A program made the position numbers and the translations under genes. A stretch of DNA of 64,000 nucleotides from Costus lasius (lineage: Eukaryota > Streptophyta > Magnoliopsida > Zingiberales > Costaceae): positions 6,076,001-6,140,000 of the forward strand of contig JANVAS020000203.1 of NCBI GenBank assembly GCA_027563935.2. Reading direction: 5' to 3'. Shown piece by piece: positions 44,630-56,613 of the stretch (positions are counted from its first letter, which is position 1; every line of letters begins with the position of its first letter). The notes below the pieces were generated by a model, which was given only the letters and a program-made list of their open reading frames with translations, ran no database searches and was not told the DNA's origin.

Positions 44630-47359
44630 ATGGCTGTGAACAATGGCAGATGGTCACTGCGATCTACCCTGGAAAGGGATAAGTTGGTTGGATCCAACTT
44701 AAAGGATTGGTATATGAACTTGAGAATTATGCTCAAGCTCGAGAGGAAGCTATATGTCCTTGAGAAGCCAATTCCTGAACCACTTCCATGCTTGGCCTCG
44801 GCGGCTGAGAAGGATGCTTATGATAAGCATCAAGCTGATACTTCAGAGGTTGCACAATTGATGCTAACCAACATGTCGCCCGAGCTTAGAGGGCAATATG
44901 AATCTAAGAGTGCCTCTGAAATTATTTCTAATCTAAGGCAGCTCTTTGATGCATTGGTTGAGCTCAACCCTCCCAAAGTAAACATTCAGTGCGTTGAGCC
45001 CAAAGGCTTAACTAATACATTGAAAACAAAGATGGAAAGAGTTAGGAATAATAAGTGCTACTCATGTGGAGGACCACCTCACATGATAAAGGACATAGTC
45101 CGACTTCAGAATGAGAAGAAGAGAGGCAAGGCTTCATCTTCATGCTCAGGTATCTATGTTACAGAAGTCAATCTTTCTACTTCTATGTCATGGGTATTGG
45201 ATACCGCATGTGGAGCTCATATTTGTACAAATATGCAGGGGCTCAAGAAAAGTAGATCGGTGCGGCTTGGAGAGATTGACCTACGCGTTGGAAACGGGGC
45301 ACAGGTTGCTGCTGTTGCTGTAGGCATTTTGACTCTCTCCTTGCCTTCTGGACTTCAATTAGAACTAGACAATTGCTTTTGTGTACCTTCGCTAACAAAG
45401 AACATTGTATCCATTCCTTGCTTGGCAAGGAAAGGATTTAAATTTGAAATAAATAAGAACTCCTGTTCTTTTTCATTTGCAAATATGTTCTATGGGAAGG
45501 GTACTTTATGCAATGGTCTATATATCTTGGATATGGAAAGTTCTGTTTGTAACATAAGCAATAAAAGGACCAAACTGAGTGGTTCAATTGGTGCTTTCCT
45601 ATGGCACTGTCAATTAGCTCATATAAACAAGAATCGCATCCAACAACTCCATGCAAATGGATTGTTAGATTCAAGTTCCTTGGAGGAATTTGATACTTGT
45701 GAAACTTGTTTATTAGGGAAGATGACAAAGGCACCCTTCACCAAGATTGGTGAGAGGGCAGAAGGTTTATTGGACCTCATACATACTGATGTATGTGGGC
45801 CCTTCAATAAACAAGCCAGAGGAGGGTACAACTACTTCATTACCCACACTGATGACTTTAGTAGGTATGGTTATGTCTACTTAATGAGGCATAAATCTGA
45901 ATCCTTTGAGAAATTCAAGGAGTTCAAGAATGAAGTAGAGAACCAGCTTGGAAGATCCATTAAAGCTCTTCGATCAGATCGAGGTGGAGAATACCTGAGT
46001 GGTGAGTTCTTTGACTATCTGAGAGAGTATGGGATCATATCCCAACTCACTCCTCCTGGAACACCTCAATGGAATGGTGTGTCTGAAAGGAGAAATCTAA
46101 CTTTATTGGATATGGTTCGATCCATGATGAGTCATGCAACTCTACCTTCATCATTCTGGGGGCATGCACTAGAAACAGCTTCTCTGATACTGAATAATGT
46201 TCCATCTAAGAGTGTCTCCAAAATACCATACGAGATATGGAGTGGGAGACGCCCTAATCTCACGTTTATCAGGATTTGGGGATGTGAGGCTTATGTCAAA
46301 CGTCAGGATTCTAGCAAGCTAGAACCTAGATCTGATAAGTGTGTGTTTGTGGGGTATCCTAAGGAAACTAAAGGATACTACTTCTATGTCCCAACCGAGA
46401 ACAAAGTTTTTGTTGCTCGGGGTGCTGTCTTTCTAGAGAAAGAATTTCTTATGAAAGAAGTTAGTGGGAGGAAGTTTGACTTGGATGAGGTCCAAGTGCA
46501 AGCACAAGACAAAGAGATGGAATCTGAGCCACCTGCACCGGTTACTAGGCAACCTGAGGCTCAGACACAGGTCCCGCGTAGGTTTGGGAGAATTCGTCGT
46601 GCACCTGAAAGGTATGGGTCGCTACCGACCCAACACGATGGGATCTTCATCATTGAGGATGAACCTAGAACCTATGATGAGGAGGTCAGTGGACCGGACT
46701 CTGAGAAATGGCTTGACGCCATGCGATCCGAGATGGATTCCATGTCGGCTAACCAAGTCTGGGATTTGGTTGAGCTGCCTGATGGGGTAAAACCCATAGG
46801 GTGTAAATGGGTCATCAAGAAGAAGACAGACATGGATGGCAAAATAGTTACCTATAAGGGTAGACTAGTGGCTAAAGGATTTAAACAAGTCCACGGGGTG
46901 GACTATGATGAAACCTTCTCGCCAGTTGCCATAATTAAATCCATTCGGATTCTGCTTGCTATAGCTGCATATCATGACTTTGAGATATGGCAGATGGATG
47001 TAAAAACAGCGTTCCTTAACGGGAAGCTGACTGAGGATGTGTATATGACACAACCTGATGGCTTCATCCATCCTGCAGAGGCTAATAAGGTCTGCAGGCT
47101 AAAGAGGTCCATTTATGAATTAAAACAAGCATCTCGAAGTTGTAATCTTCGATTTGATGAGGCCGTGAGAGATTATGGCTTTATCAAAAGCGAAGATGAC
47201 GCCTGTGTATACAGAAAATTCCGTGGGAGCTTGGTGATTTTTCTGGTCTTGTATGTTGATGACATACTGCTCATTGGAAACGACATCCCTAGTCTTCAAG
47301 CTGTGAAGACATGGTTGGGGAAGTGTTTCGAGATAAAAGACTTAGGGGAGGCCGCCTAT
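44630..47359 (+). pseudogene. C2b gag-pol (family 2), shortened gag, truncated in RT
   Basis: The start is set at ATG 44630 (MAVNNGRW), matching C1; an upstream in-frame ATG at 44582 falls in the leader. The frame is open throughout. Gag lacks about 100 residues of the capsid core present in C1. The zinc knuckle reads CYSCGGPPHMIKDI, so the last Cys of CCHC is Ile. Protease (WVLDTACGAH), integrase, and RT with both QMDVKTAF and YVDD follow. The RT ends at GEAAY, where the LTR of E begins; the remaining codons to 47452 are LTR sequence. The rest of this pol should lie right of the window. Confidence 0.88.
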
Positions 47360-47449
47360 TGTAAGATCCAAGGATCTTATGTCCTGGTAAGCATTATTTT
47401 TGATTTAAATAAAATTACTGACTGTGATATTTTTCTATGTATTGGTTGT

Positions 47450-47720
47450 TAATTTATAGTTAATTAACTAGAGATTTTTGGTTGTTAATTTATTGTAAAT
47501 TAATTAGAGATTATTTATTTGATTATTGGCTGTTAATTTATGATAAATTATTATTGGTTGTTCATGATAAATTAATTAGGATTTATGGGTTGTAAATTGT
47601 AAGTTAATTAATTAGAGCTTATTGGTTAATTAATTAGACCTTATTGGTTAATTAAATCCTTATTGGATGTTAATTAAATCCTTAATGGATTTCGTTTAAG
47701 TGAATGGTTAATGGTTAAGT
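47450..47720 (+). repeat. AT-rich degenerate minisatellite in E LTR
   Basis: Many imperfect copies of TTGGTTAATTAATTAG-like units of variable length. Low complexity; no gene. Confidence 0.6.
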
Positions 47721-48639
47721 TAATTAAATTAATTGGTTAACTATGGGATATTAGAATGAAGATTCGAATTAATTAGTTAAAGGGGTTAAACCCTATTTGA
47801 ATTAATTGGTTAGTGGGTTTAAAATTCAAAAACCGAATTTTTAGTGGGTTTAACGATTGGGGAAAGAAAATTGGCGATTTTGGCTTGGGAGAAAAACTTG
47901 GGCGACGGCTAGGAAGAAGTGGGCGATTCTTGGAGGCTTGGAGGCGAAATTCCTTTCTTCCTCTTCCTCTTCCTTTGGCCGGCATTCCTTGGTGTTTGGT
48001 GGCGTCTTTCAAAGCCTTAGACGAATTTTTGGAAGGGTTTTTCTTATTGGTGTTCACGGTTCAAGGTGAGTGGAATGTCTTAATTGATTTAACAATTTGG
48101 TTGTGTTTGTGTTAAATGATGCACTTGAGTTCTTGGAAAATTTACCATGTTAAAACCGAAATTATGCAAAGTGTATTTAGGGTATGAAAACCGAATTTAG
48201 GGTATTGTTCTTCATGAGAACCGAATTGTATTTTTCCATGAAAACCTAAATTTCCATGTAAACCGAAATAATCTTGATGATTGTTTATGAAAACCGAAAA
48301 TTGGTAATATGAAATTTAAGGTATTAATTTATGGAATTTCGAAAGTTTTAGACCAATGGTTTGAGCATGAAATTCATGTTAATTCAAGGTGTAAAATTTA
48401 ATAGATAATATGTTATGTTAACCGTGGGTTATATGTAGAGATTTGTAAAATAGTTTGTATGAATACATGTTTTAGTTTTTTGTTAATTTTATGGATAGTT
48501 TGTATAACTACATGTTTTAGTTTTATGTTAATTTTTATGGATGCTTGTTAACTGCAATGTTGAGAAATTGTTTGAGAAATTTGGGTGATAACCTAGTAAG
48601 GTTTGACTGAACTAATCAGCATGAAACCTAAGGACCACA

Positions 48640-48850
48640 CTACATTATATGATTGTTAATATTATGTAATTATGTGATTTTTAAATATTAGGTGTTTATG
48701 TGATTTTTGGAATATTATGTTGTTATGTGATTTGTGAACATTATGTGATTATGTGAATTGTGAACATTATGTGGTTAGGAGATTTCTGAAAATTATGTGA
48801 TTATGGGAATTTTGAATATTATGTGTTATGTGTTGGTTAGGACTATGGCT
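48640..48850 (+). repeat. ATTATGTGATT-type tandem repeat in E LTR
   Basis: Degenerate units of about 26-30 bases around ACATTATGTGATTATGTGA, repeated some seven times. Confidence 0.6.
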
Positions 48851-48889
48851 AAGTGTAACCGGGTACTCATAGGATAGTCCTTATGTGAT

Positions 48890-49015
48890 ATGTTAAGGGT
48901 TTGAATTTCAGCCCTGTATTTGATATGTGAGGGGGTTGATGTTCAGCCTGCCTATTATGATTATTGTGATGGGGGTTGATGTTCAGCCTGCCCGATATGA
49001 TTTTTGTGATGACTA
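48890..49015 (+). repeat. Tandem repeat of about 47 bases in E LTR
   Basis: Two clear copies and one diverged copy of a unit containing GGGTTGATGTTCAGCCTGCC followed by ATATGAT and TTGTGAT. Confidence 0.65.
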
Positions 49016-49115
49016 TCCTAGAGTCTAGTTGACACTTAGGAGTCCACCTTTATGAAATATGATATAAGATGTGTTTGTTGTCCAGTAGGAACCTTTTGGG
49101 AGAACGGGTTTTGAC

Positions 49116-49330
49116 GCAAAGTGCCATGTCTTGGTCGGACAGGGGCCACCTCTTGATGTCATCACTCTCTTTTTTGTGATATGGGGTGTCGTAGAGCAAA
49201 GTGCCACGTCGTGACCCGGCGGGGGCCACCTCTTGAATCTACACACAAGCCATCGATGTGTTTATGGGGTGTTAGAGCAAAGTGCCACGTCGTGACCTGG
49301 CGGGGGCCACCTCTTGATTCTACTCACTGT
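49116..49330 (+). repeat. Three-copy tandem repeat of about 80 bases in E LTR
   Basis: Units start at 49116, 49196 and 49277 with GCAAAGTGCC and contain GGGGGCCACCTCTTGA or a one-base variant. Copies 2 and 3 are the most alike. Confidence 0.75.
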
Positions 49331-50212
49331 CCATGTTTATGTGTTGCACGAGATTTTGCAGCTCCCAGTGCTTAGGCCAAAGCCGGGTTAGACCATATTG
49401 GTCACTACTGAATATGCTGGACAACTAGGTTAACTAAGTATTGGTGTGTTTAGTTGGTTTAGAATATAACTCTAGAACCTGAGTTTGTTTAGAACCTGAG
49501 TTTGTTATATGTTGGTGTGTACATTTGGCTGTTTTTATGACTTCTGTATTTAATCTTGTTGTATATTGACATAATGTTCTGTTAAAGATTTTTAAAATAA
49601 TCTGCCTATATTTTTGAATGTATGTTATGGATGGTCGATTTAGACTATCCACTCACTGGGCTGTGTAGCTCACCCCTCACTATTTTCAGGTGTAGAGCAG
49701 GGGCGCAGTTAGCATTATATGGATATCGTGATTTATGCTTAATGAACTTATGGTGCCGGTTGTGGCCTTAATATCTGAATTATGTGAACATGTGCTGCCG
49801 ACTATGGCTAAACTATATGAATTTGTGTTGCCGGATTGTGGCAGTTAAATGGTTTTGATTTTTGTGTCACCGCGGGCTTTAGCCTGGTTTCGGTGTTTGG
49901 TATGAGTTTATAAAATCGACTTTGTGGCTTTGCTTTGAATTTCGAATCGAATTGTATTTATGCCATCGGATTTGATATAACTGTTGCCTTGCATATGTCT
50001 AGTGCAAGGATTGCGTGGTGGCAGGTACCCTTATGTGATTTATGAGATTTGTGTTTTGTGGATATTTATGTATGGGTTTGTGGAAATTTTCAGATCGTGT
50101 TTTTCTTGAACTCGGTTTTACCTAGCATATGAATCGATCTTATATGAAACATCCTGTATCATTCATGAATGGTGCTATTTGTTTGGGGTTAAGATAACGG
50201 GATGTTACAGAA

Positions 50213-50224
50213 TGGTATCAGAGG
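50213..50224 (+). other. Element E primer binding site
   Basis: TGGTATCAGAGG three bases after the LTR, complementary to initiator tRNA-Met. Confidence 0.8.
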
Positions 50225-50336
50225 AGTTGGCTAGCTAAAACTTAGTTCGGGGGGAAAACATGTTTGTGTATTGCTAGACACCTGATAGGTTTATGTTTGT
50301 TTTCCTGACTATGGTATGTGTGTGTAGGAATTTAAG

Positions 50337-51034
50337 ATGGTGCGAACCAGAGGAAATGCTAGTGGCGAGGATGAGCAGCCTTCGAACCTCACGAGAACTA
50401 TTGAGGCTCTGACTGGCATGGTACAGCAACAAGGTGCCATGATAGAGAGGCAAGCTCAGATGCTGCAGCAGCAACAGACTCAGCATCAAGAGGCACAACA
50501 GCAGCTTTTGCAGCAGCTGACTCAAGAGAGACCCCAGACTACTACTCGAGCGGTGGGGGATGACTCTCAGGAGGGCGCTCACAGGCGCTATGCTTCACTT
50601 GTGAGTGAATTCTAGAAACTGGGTCCTAGTTCCTTTTATGGGGGCCCAGAACCGTGTATTGCTGAGAACTGGCAGTTGTGCTTGGAAAAGATTTTCCAAG
50701 TCATGCGCTGCTCAGATGAGGATAAGTTATGTCTGACCACCTATATGATGCGTGGGGACGCAGATGAGTGGTGGAAAGGCATGGTGAGACTTGCCGAAGA
50801 AAGACATGAGACTGTAGATTGGCCTTACTTCTTGTATCGATTTAACGAGAAGTACTTCCCAGATAGTTTGGTGGAGGACCGAGAGGTGGCATTTATTCAC
50901 CTGGAGCAGGGTGATATGACAGTGGACCAGTATGAATTACAGTTCACGAAATTGGGAAAGTATGCTCCTCACCTGATAAACACTGAAAAGAGGAGAGCTA
51001 CTAAGTTTCTCAGAGGTCTCAGATGGGACATTAG
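50337..51034 (+). pseudogene. Element E gag, N-terminal part
   Basis: Start ATG 50337 follows a short leader. A Gln-rich N-terminus (MLQQQQTQHQEAQQQ) is followed by TAG (50613-50615), then the same frame gives a retrotransposon gag domain (DADEWWKGM, then YFPDSLVEDREVAFIHLEQG). It breaks at 51034 (LRGLRWDI) where D is inserted, and resumes exactly at 60112 after removal of D and one ATTAG. The single nonsense codon would block gag unless read through. Confidence 0.85.
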
Positions 51035-52712
51035 TGAAGGTCCCCTAGATAAGGGGGGGGCGAAACCCTAGTAGGAGGTGCAACAATGTCTCTAGCGGAA
51101 TCTAGGGCTTCTAAAGGATCTTTATATGTCATATAATCAACTTTAGTATGATTGAATAGAAGAAACGAATTCATACCGTGGCCATTTCAAGATGGCGCCT
51201 TGGAAGCAAAAGTTGCAAGCGCCTCTTCTCCAAAGTCTCGCACACAAGATGAACAATGTGCTTCTTCCTTGGTGCTCCTTGTGCTAGCAAGGTTCCAAGG
51301 TTGTCTTGCCGAATGGAAGGGAGAGGAGATGATGATTTCTTCTCTTGGCCGAATCCTCCTCAACATCAAAGCGTCGCCACACACGAAAAAAACGTTAAGA
51401 GGAATAATTCGGAGAGGCGAGAATAGAGAGCACTCTATTCGGTCGTGAACCATCTCCAAGTGGAGATCATGGTTACTAAAAATAGCAACCACTCATCGCT
51501 CCAACGTTCACGCCAAGTGAACATGTCGCCACACCTTGAACCATGCGCTCATTTCATGAGCCGGTTCAATTTGGTTCGGTTTAAGAACCAATCAAGCCAA
51601 GCAATCAAGTCTAGATCTCAAATAAACCCTAAGGCTCCAGATCTGACCGTTCATCTCTTGATGCTCTTGATCTCACCGATCTAGCATCTATTCTCTCGGT
51701 CGAAGCTTACCGATCTCAAGCCCTAATCAATCAAACATGATCAGACTAGATCTCACTTACAATCAGAGATAAAAACCCTTTAAACTGAACCTAACCAATT
51801 CAGTCCACACGATCTGACTTAAGTAAGCCATATCATCAAATTGTGCGACCCTGAGGGTTTCCTTTAAATGTCGGTAACGATAACTCACGTTATCACGATC
51901 AGTGAGGGGTATCTAGCAACACATCACTGTCTCCCGATATAAAAGAAATGAGTCTTCCAAGACTACACCCAAAAACAGCACAAGTGTGAATCAACTCACA
52001 AGGCATGCATAATTCCTTTGCCACTGGATGTTCTTATTGGACAAGCGTGTCAAGCTTGTAACTCCAATATGATGAGCATGATTAGATCAGATGAACACTG
52101 TCATCTGGGTATGGCCATACACTTTCTCAATCATCTCATCCAGGGGCCCCTTTAGAACATCACACTCCTTAAACAAGGAGACGGCAATCCTATGTCTATC
52201 ACTAGTGCCCTAACCTGACTCAAGCTCATTATCCAAGATAGTCTATAATCATTATGTTTCAAATGATATTGAACTACCTCAAAACAATGACAATCATCAT
52301 TTAGAAAACACAAGTGATCTCAAGTCAGAGGAAATGTGCCACTTGTCATATTCAAGGATTATTCACATTGTGACAAACAATTGAATATCCTAGTAGGGTC
52401 TGTCCAGTACATCCAATGTACCCATGAGTCTACATCTTATTCCATGCTCGAAGCATCCTATAAGACTAGAACACATATTAGTCTTAACCATATCAAGGCT
52501 GTCTCATGTTCACCAAGATATATCGACTAAGGACATTATAGCCTGTCAGCCTAGCTGAACAGCTTTGAGACATTATTCAGAAGAACATATATTGCAGCAG
52601 ACAATGTAGCTAACTGAATAATAACCATGCCTTTATAAACATAAACGTTTATTACATGATACTGTTACAATCCCAAGGCCTCAAACATTAGGCTTAAGGG
52701 CATACCCCAACA
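51035..52712 (-). repeat. Element D 3' LTR
   Basis: On the minus strand it starts TGTTGGGGTATGCCC (52712) and ends GGGGACCTTCA (51035). It includes a G/C homopolymer run (51053-51060), the palindrome GTATGGCCATAC (52109-52120) and a hairpin GATAAC-GTGA-GTTATC (51879-51894). No gene is seen. Confidence 0.92.
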
Positions 52713-52724
52713 ATCTCCCACTTG
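52713..52724 (-). other. Polypurine tract of element D
   Basis: Minus-strand CAAGTGGGAGAT directly before the 3' LTR, identical to A, B and C2. Confidence 0.75.
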
Positions 52725-52732
52725 CACTTAAT

Positions 52733-55700
52733 CTAATGGTTGAGAAATCTCAAACCCATATTATTACAGTGCTTCTCATGCTTCTGCTGCGCCAGAGGCT
52801 TAGTAAGTGGGTCTGCCAGATTGTCATCTGTATGAACCTTGCATATTTTGATCTCGCCACGATCTATGATCTCCCTGATCAAATGAAACCGTCTCTGTAT
52901 GTGCTTGGACTTCTGGTGCGACCGTGGTTCCTTTGCTTGTGCGATTGCTCCAGTGTTATCACAGAAGATAACCAAAGGATCTGCACTCGAAGGAACAACA
53001 CCAAGTTCTCTCACGAACTTACAAATCCACACTGCCTCCTTGGATGCTTCCGAGGCTGCAACATACTCGGCTTCTGTTGTGGAATTAGCAACAGTTGATT
53101 GTTTGAAACTCTTCCACACCACTGCTCCTCCATTCAAGCTAAAAACATAGCCTGATTGCAATCGGAAATCATCCTGGTCAGACTGGAACGAAGCATCAGT
53201 ATATCCTTCTATACTGAGTTCTTCCTGACCACCATATATCAAGAACATATCTTTGGTCCTCCGCAGATATTTTAAGATGTTCTTGACTGCAATCCAGTGT
53301 GCCTGACCTGGATTACTTTGGAAACGACTGGTCACGCTTAACCCGTAAGCAACGTCTGGGCGAGTACACAACATCGCATACATAATGGATCCAATAGCCG
53401 AAGCATAAGGCGTATTGTCCATTTCATCTTTCTCAGTCTGTGTTTGTGGACACTGACTCTTCGAAAGACTCAGACCATGTCTGACTGGAAGATATCCTCG
53501 TTTAGAATTCTCTAAATGAAATCTCTCCAGGACTTTATCGATGTAAGTACTCTGGCACAACCCGAGAAGCCTCTTAGATCTATCCCTGTAGATCTTCACA
53601 CCTAATACATAGGCTGCTTCTCCTAAATCTTTCATTTGGAAACATTTCTTTAACCATGCCTTAACCGCATGCATTTCAGGAATATCATTTCCAATGATCA
53701 AGATGTCATCGACGTAGAGGACTAGGAAAGTAATTACGCTCCCACTAAACCTCTTATATACACACGGGTCATCCTCGTTCTTGATGAAACCAAATTCAGT
53801 GACTGATTCATCAAAACGAATATTCCAGCTTCTTGATGCTTGCTTGAGTCCATAAATAGACTTCTTTAACTTGCATATCTTATGACGATTTGATGGATTA
53901 GTGAAACCCTCAGGTTGTGTCATGTACACATCCTCATCCAGATTTCCATTAAGGAAAGCTGTTTTCACATCCATCTGCCAGATCTCATAATCATAATATG
54001 CAGCTATCGCGAAAAGAATCCGAATAGACTTAAACATAGCTACAGGTGAGAAAGTTTCATCATAATCTATCCCGTAGATTTGTTTGAAACCTTTCGCAAC
54101 TAGCCTGCCTTTATAGGTAACAACGTTACCATCCATGTCAATCTTCTTCTTGAAGATCCATTTACTGCCTATAGGGATAATTCCCGGAGGCGGATCAACC
54201 AAATCCCAGACTTGGTTATCTGACATGGAGTCCATCTCGGCGCGCATAGCTTCAAGCCATCTCGCTGACTCTAGTCCACTGACCGCATCCGCATAAGTGA
54301 GGGGTTCATCATTATCAATGATGTAGACTCCGTCATAGCGCTCAGGCTGTCGACGAATCCTTCCCGATCTTCGCGGTTCCCGTGATATTTGAGCCTCAGG
54401 TTGTTCAATAACCTGATCTACCGGCTCAGGCTCATCCAACTCTGCTTGAGTACTTTGTCCTTCCTCTGGATTCTCATCCAGCTTTATTTCTCTCCCACTG
54501 GCCTCTTGCAGAAGAAACTCCTTCTCAAGAAATATGGCCGTCCGAGCAACAAATACCTTGTTCTCTTTGGGATCGTAGAAATAATAACCTTAGTTTCCTT
54601 AGGGTAACCGACAAAGATGCATTTGTCAGATCTGCTCTCTAGTTTCCCAGAGGCGAGCTTTTTGACATAAGCCTCGCAACCCCAGATCCTGATAAATGTC
54701 AAGCTTGGCTATTTCCCATACCATAACTCATATGGAGTTTTTGAAACGGCCTTGGATGGCACTCGGTTTAGTACTTTTGCAGCTGTTTCCAGTGCAAAAC
54801 CCCAAAAGGAGTATGGAAGAGTAGCCTGACTCATCATAGAATGAACCATATCAAGTAACGTTCTGTTTCTCCTCTCGGACACACCATTCCATTGCGGTGT
54901 CCCTGGCGGAGTGAGCTATGAGATAATCCCACACTCCTTCAGATAGTCAGTAAACGCATGACTTAGGTATTCTCCACCTCTATCTGAGCGAAGTGCCTTG
55001 ATATTTCGGCCTAGCTGATTCTGTACTTCATTTTTGAACTCTTTGAACTTGTCAAAAGATTCACTTTTATGTCTCATCAGATAGACATAGCCATACCTAC
55101 TGAAATCATCAGTAAAGGTAATGAAGTACTGATAGCCACCTCTGGCATGTTTACTAAATGGCCCACACACATCACTGTGTATAAGGTCCAGTAAACCTGA
55201 AGCCCTTTGACCTTTGTGAGGAAAAGGTGACTTCGTCATTTTACCCATCAAACAAGCTTTGCATGTATCAATCTCCTTGTAAGAGAATGATCCCAGCAGT
55301 CCATGATCATGCAACCGCTTAATGCGTTTCTCGTTAATATGGCCTAAACGACTATGCCATAGCAAGGTGCTGTCATCAGCATACTTGGCTTTCTTAATAT
55401 CAACATTTTGTATAGAACACTCCATGTCCAACATGAATAATCCATTGCTAATTGAACCAGTTGCATAAACAATATTATCATAAGATAAAACACACTTTGA
55501 AATATTGCATTCAAAGGAAAAACCCTTCCTGACAAGAGCAGGAATGGAGATAATATTTTTAGTAATACTGGGAACAAAATAACAACTGTTTAGTTCCAAT
55601 ACAAGTCCAGATGGTAAAGAAATGAAATAGTCTCCTACAGCAACAGCAGCAACCCGTGCCCCGTTTCCAACTCGTAGGTCCACCTCATGCTGTCCCACCT

Positions 55701-56613
55701 GCCTTCTTCTCTTGAGTTCCTGTACATTTGAACAAATGTGAACTCCACATGCAATGTCCAACACCCATGATATAGAAGAAGAGAACATGACCTCAGTCAC
55801 ATAAATACCTGAGCCAGAAGCGAAGCTTCCCCTCTTATCTCCTTGGAGCGCTTTACAGTCCTTTTTCCAGTGACCCAGCTGGCCACAGTGGAAACACCTG
55901 TATTCCTTGGACCGCTTCACCTTCTGCTTCAGAGCCTTGCTGTAGCTCTTGACAGGGGCTTTGCCCTTCTTCCCCTTGTTCTTGTTCCTGGAAGGAACCA
56001 TTAAGACAGAGGTCGAAGGCTTTCCCTTCAGAGTCTCCTCAGTAGTGAGGAGCATGTTCAGCAGCTCTGCCGGAGTACAATCGATTTTGTTCATATTAAA
56101 ATTAATGATGAACGCATCGAAAGAGGGCGGGAGAGACTGCAGAATAATATCTACAGCAAGCTCCTGATTGATGGTATGCCCCAGTTTCTCTAGAGCCTCC
56201 TTGTGCCCAATCATCTTGAGCACGTGAGCTCCCACTGGGCTCCCTTCAGCCAGTTTGCTCTGAAAGAAAAGCTTTGTCAGATTATAGCGTTCTGTCCTCG
56301 CCTGTGCAGCATACAGCATCTTGAGGTTTGCTATCATGTCTATAGCAGACATATCCTCATGCTGACGCTGCAGCGGTGGCGTCATAGACGCTAACATCAG
56401 GCAAGCGACATCAATGCTATCATTGACGTGCTTTTCATAGGCTTCCCGAACCGCCCTTGTGGCGTTCGGAGCGGGCTGAGGCGGTATCGCCGTCTCGAGG
56501 ACATACAGTTTCCTCTCTGCCTTAAGAACGATCTTAAGGTGTCCGAACCAGTCAGAGAAGTTCGGCCCAGCAAACTTCTCCCTTTCCAGTAGGGATCGCA
56601 CATTGAAGTTCAT
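52733..56613 (-). pseudogene. Element D gag-pol, Angela-type, several lesions
   Basis: Start ATG 56613 (MNFNVRSLL), closely similar to A. Gag and the CCHC knuckle (CFHCGQLGHWKKDC) are intact and in frame. The protease active site reads D-I-A instead of D-T-A (near 55753), which should affect catalysis. TAG 54916-54918 truncates the integrase (after KECGIIS), a second TAG lies at 54709-54711, and one base is missing in a C run at 54588-54589. The rest is open to the natural stop at 52733, with RT QMDVKTAF and YVDD and RNase H GYTDAS, TEAEY and FCDNTG. Gag alone could still be made. Confidence 0.92.

Larger units (their letters stand above)
47360..50209 (+). repeat. Element E 5' LTR
   Basis: About 2.85 kb, TGTAAG ... 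GTTACA, with matching TGTAA/TTACA ends, three bases before the primer binding site. The start carries an inverted repeat TAAGATCC-AA-GGATCTTA (47362-47379). The interior is AT-rich, with several local tandem repeats (see separate entries). The ORFs at 47773-48115 read both strands of LTR sequence and are not supported as genes. Confidence 0.82.

Noticed and set aside
47360..47452. C-terminal codons of the C2b ORF
   Set aside because: They read the E LTR, not copia pol.
47773..48115. ORFs on both strands near the middle of the E LTR
   Set aside because: Overlapping frames in non-coding LTR, with no family signal.
49116..49330. CRISPR-like array
   Set aside because: Three tandem units of about 80 bases without distinct spacers, in a plant retrotransposon LTR.
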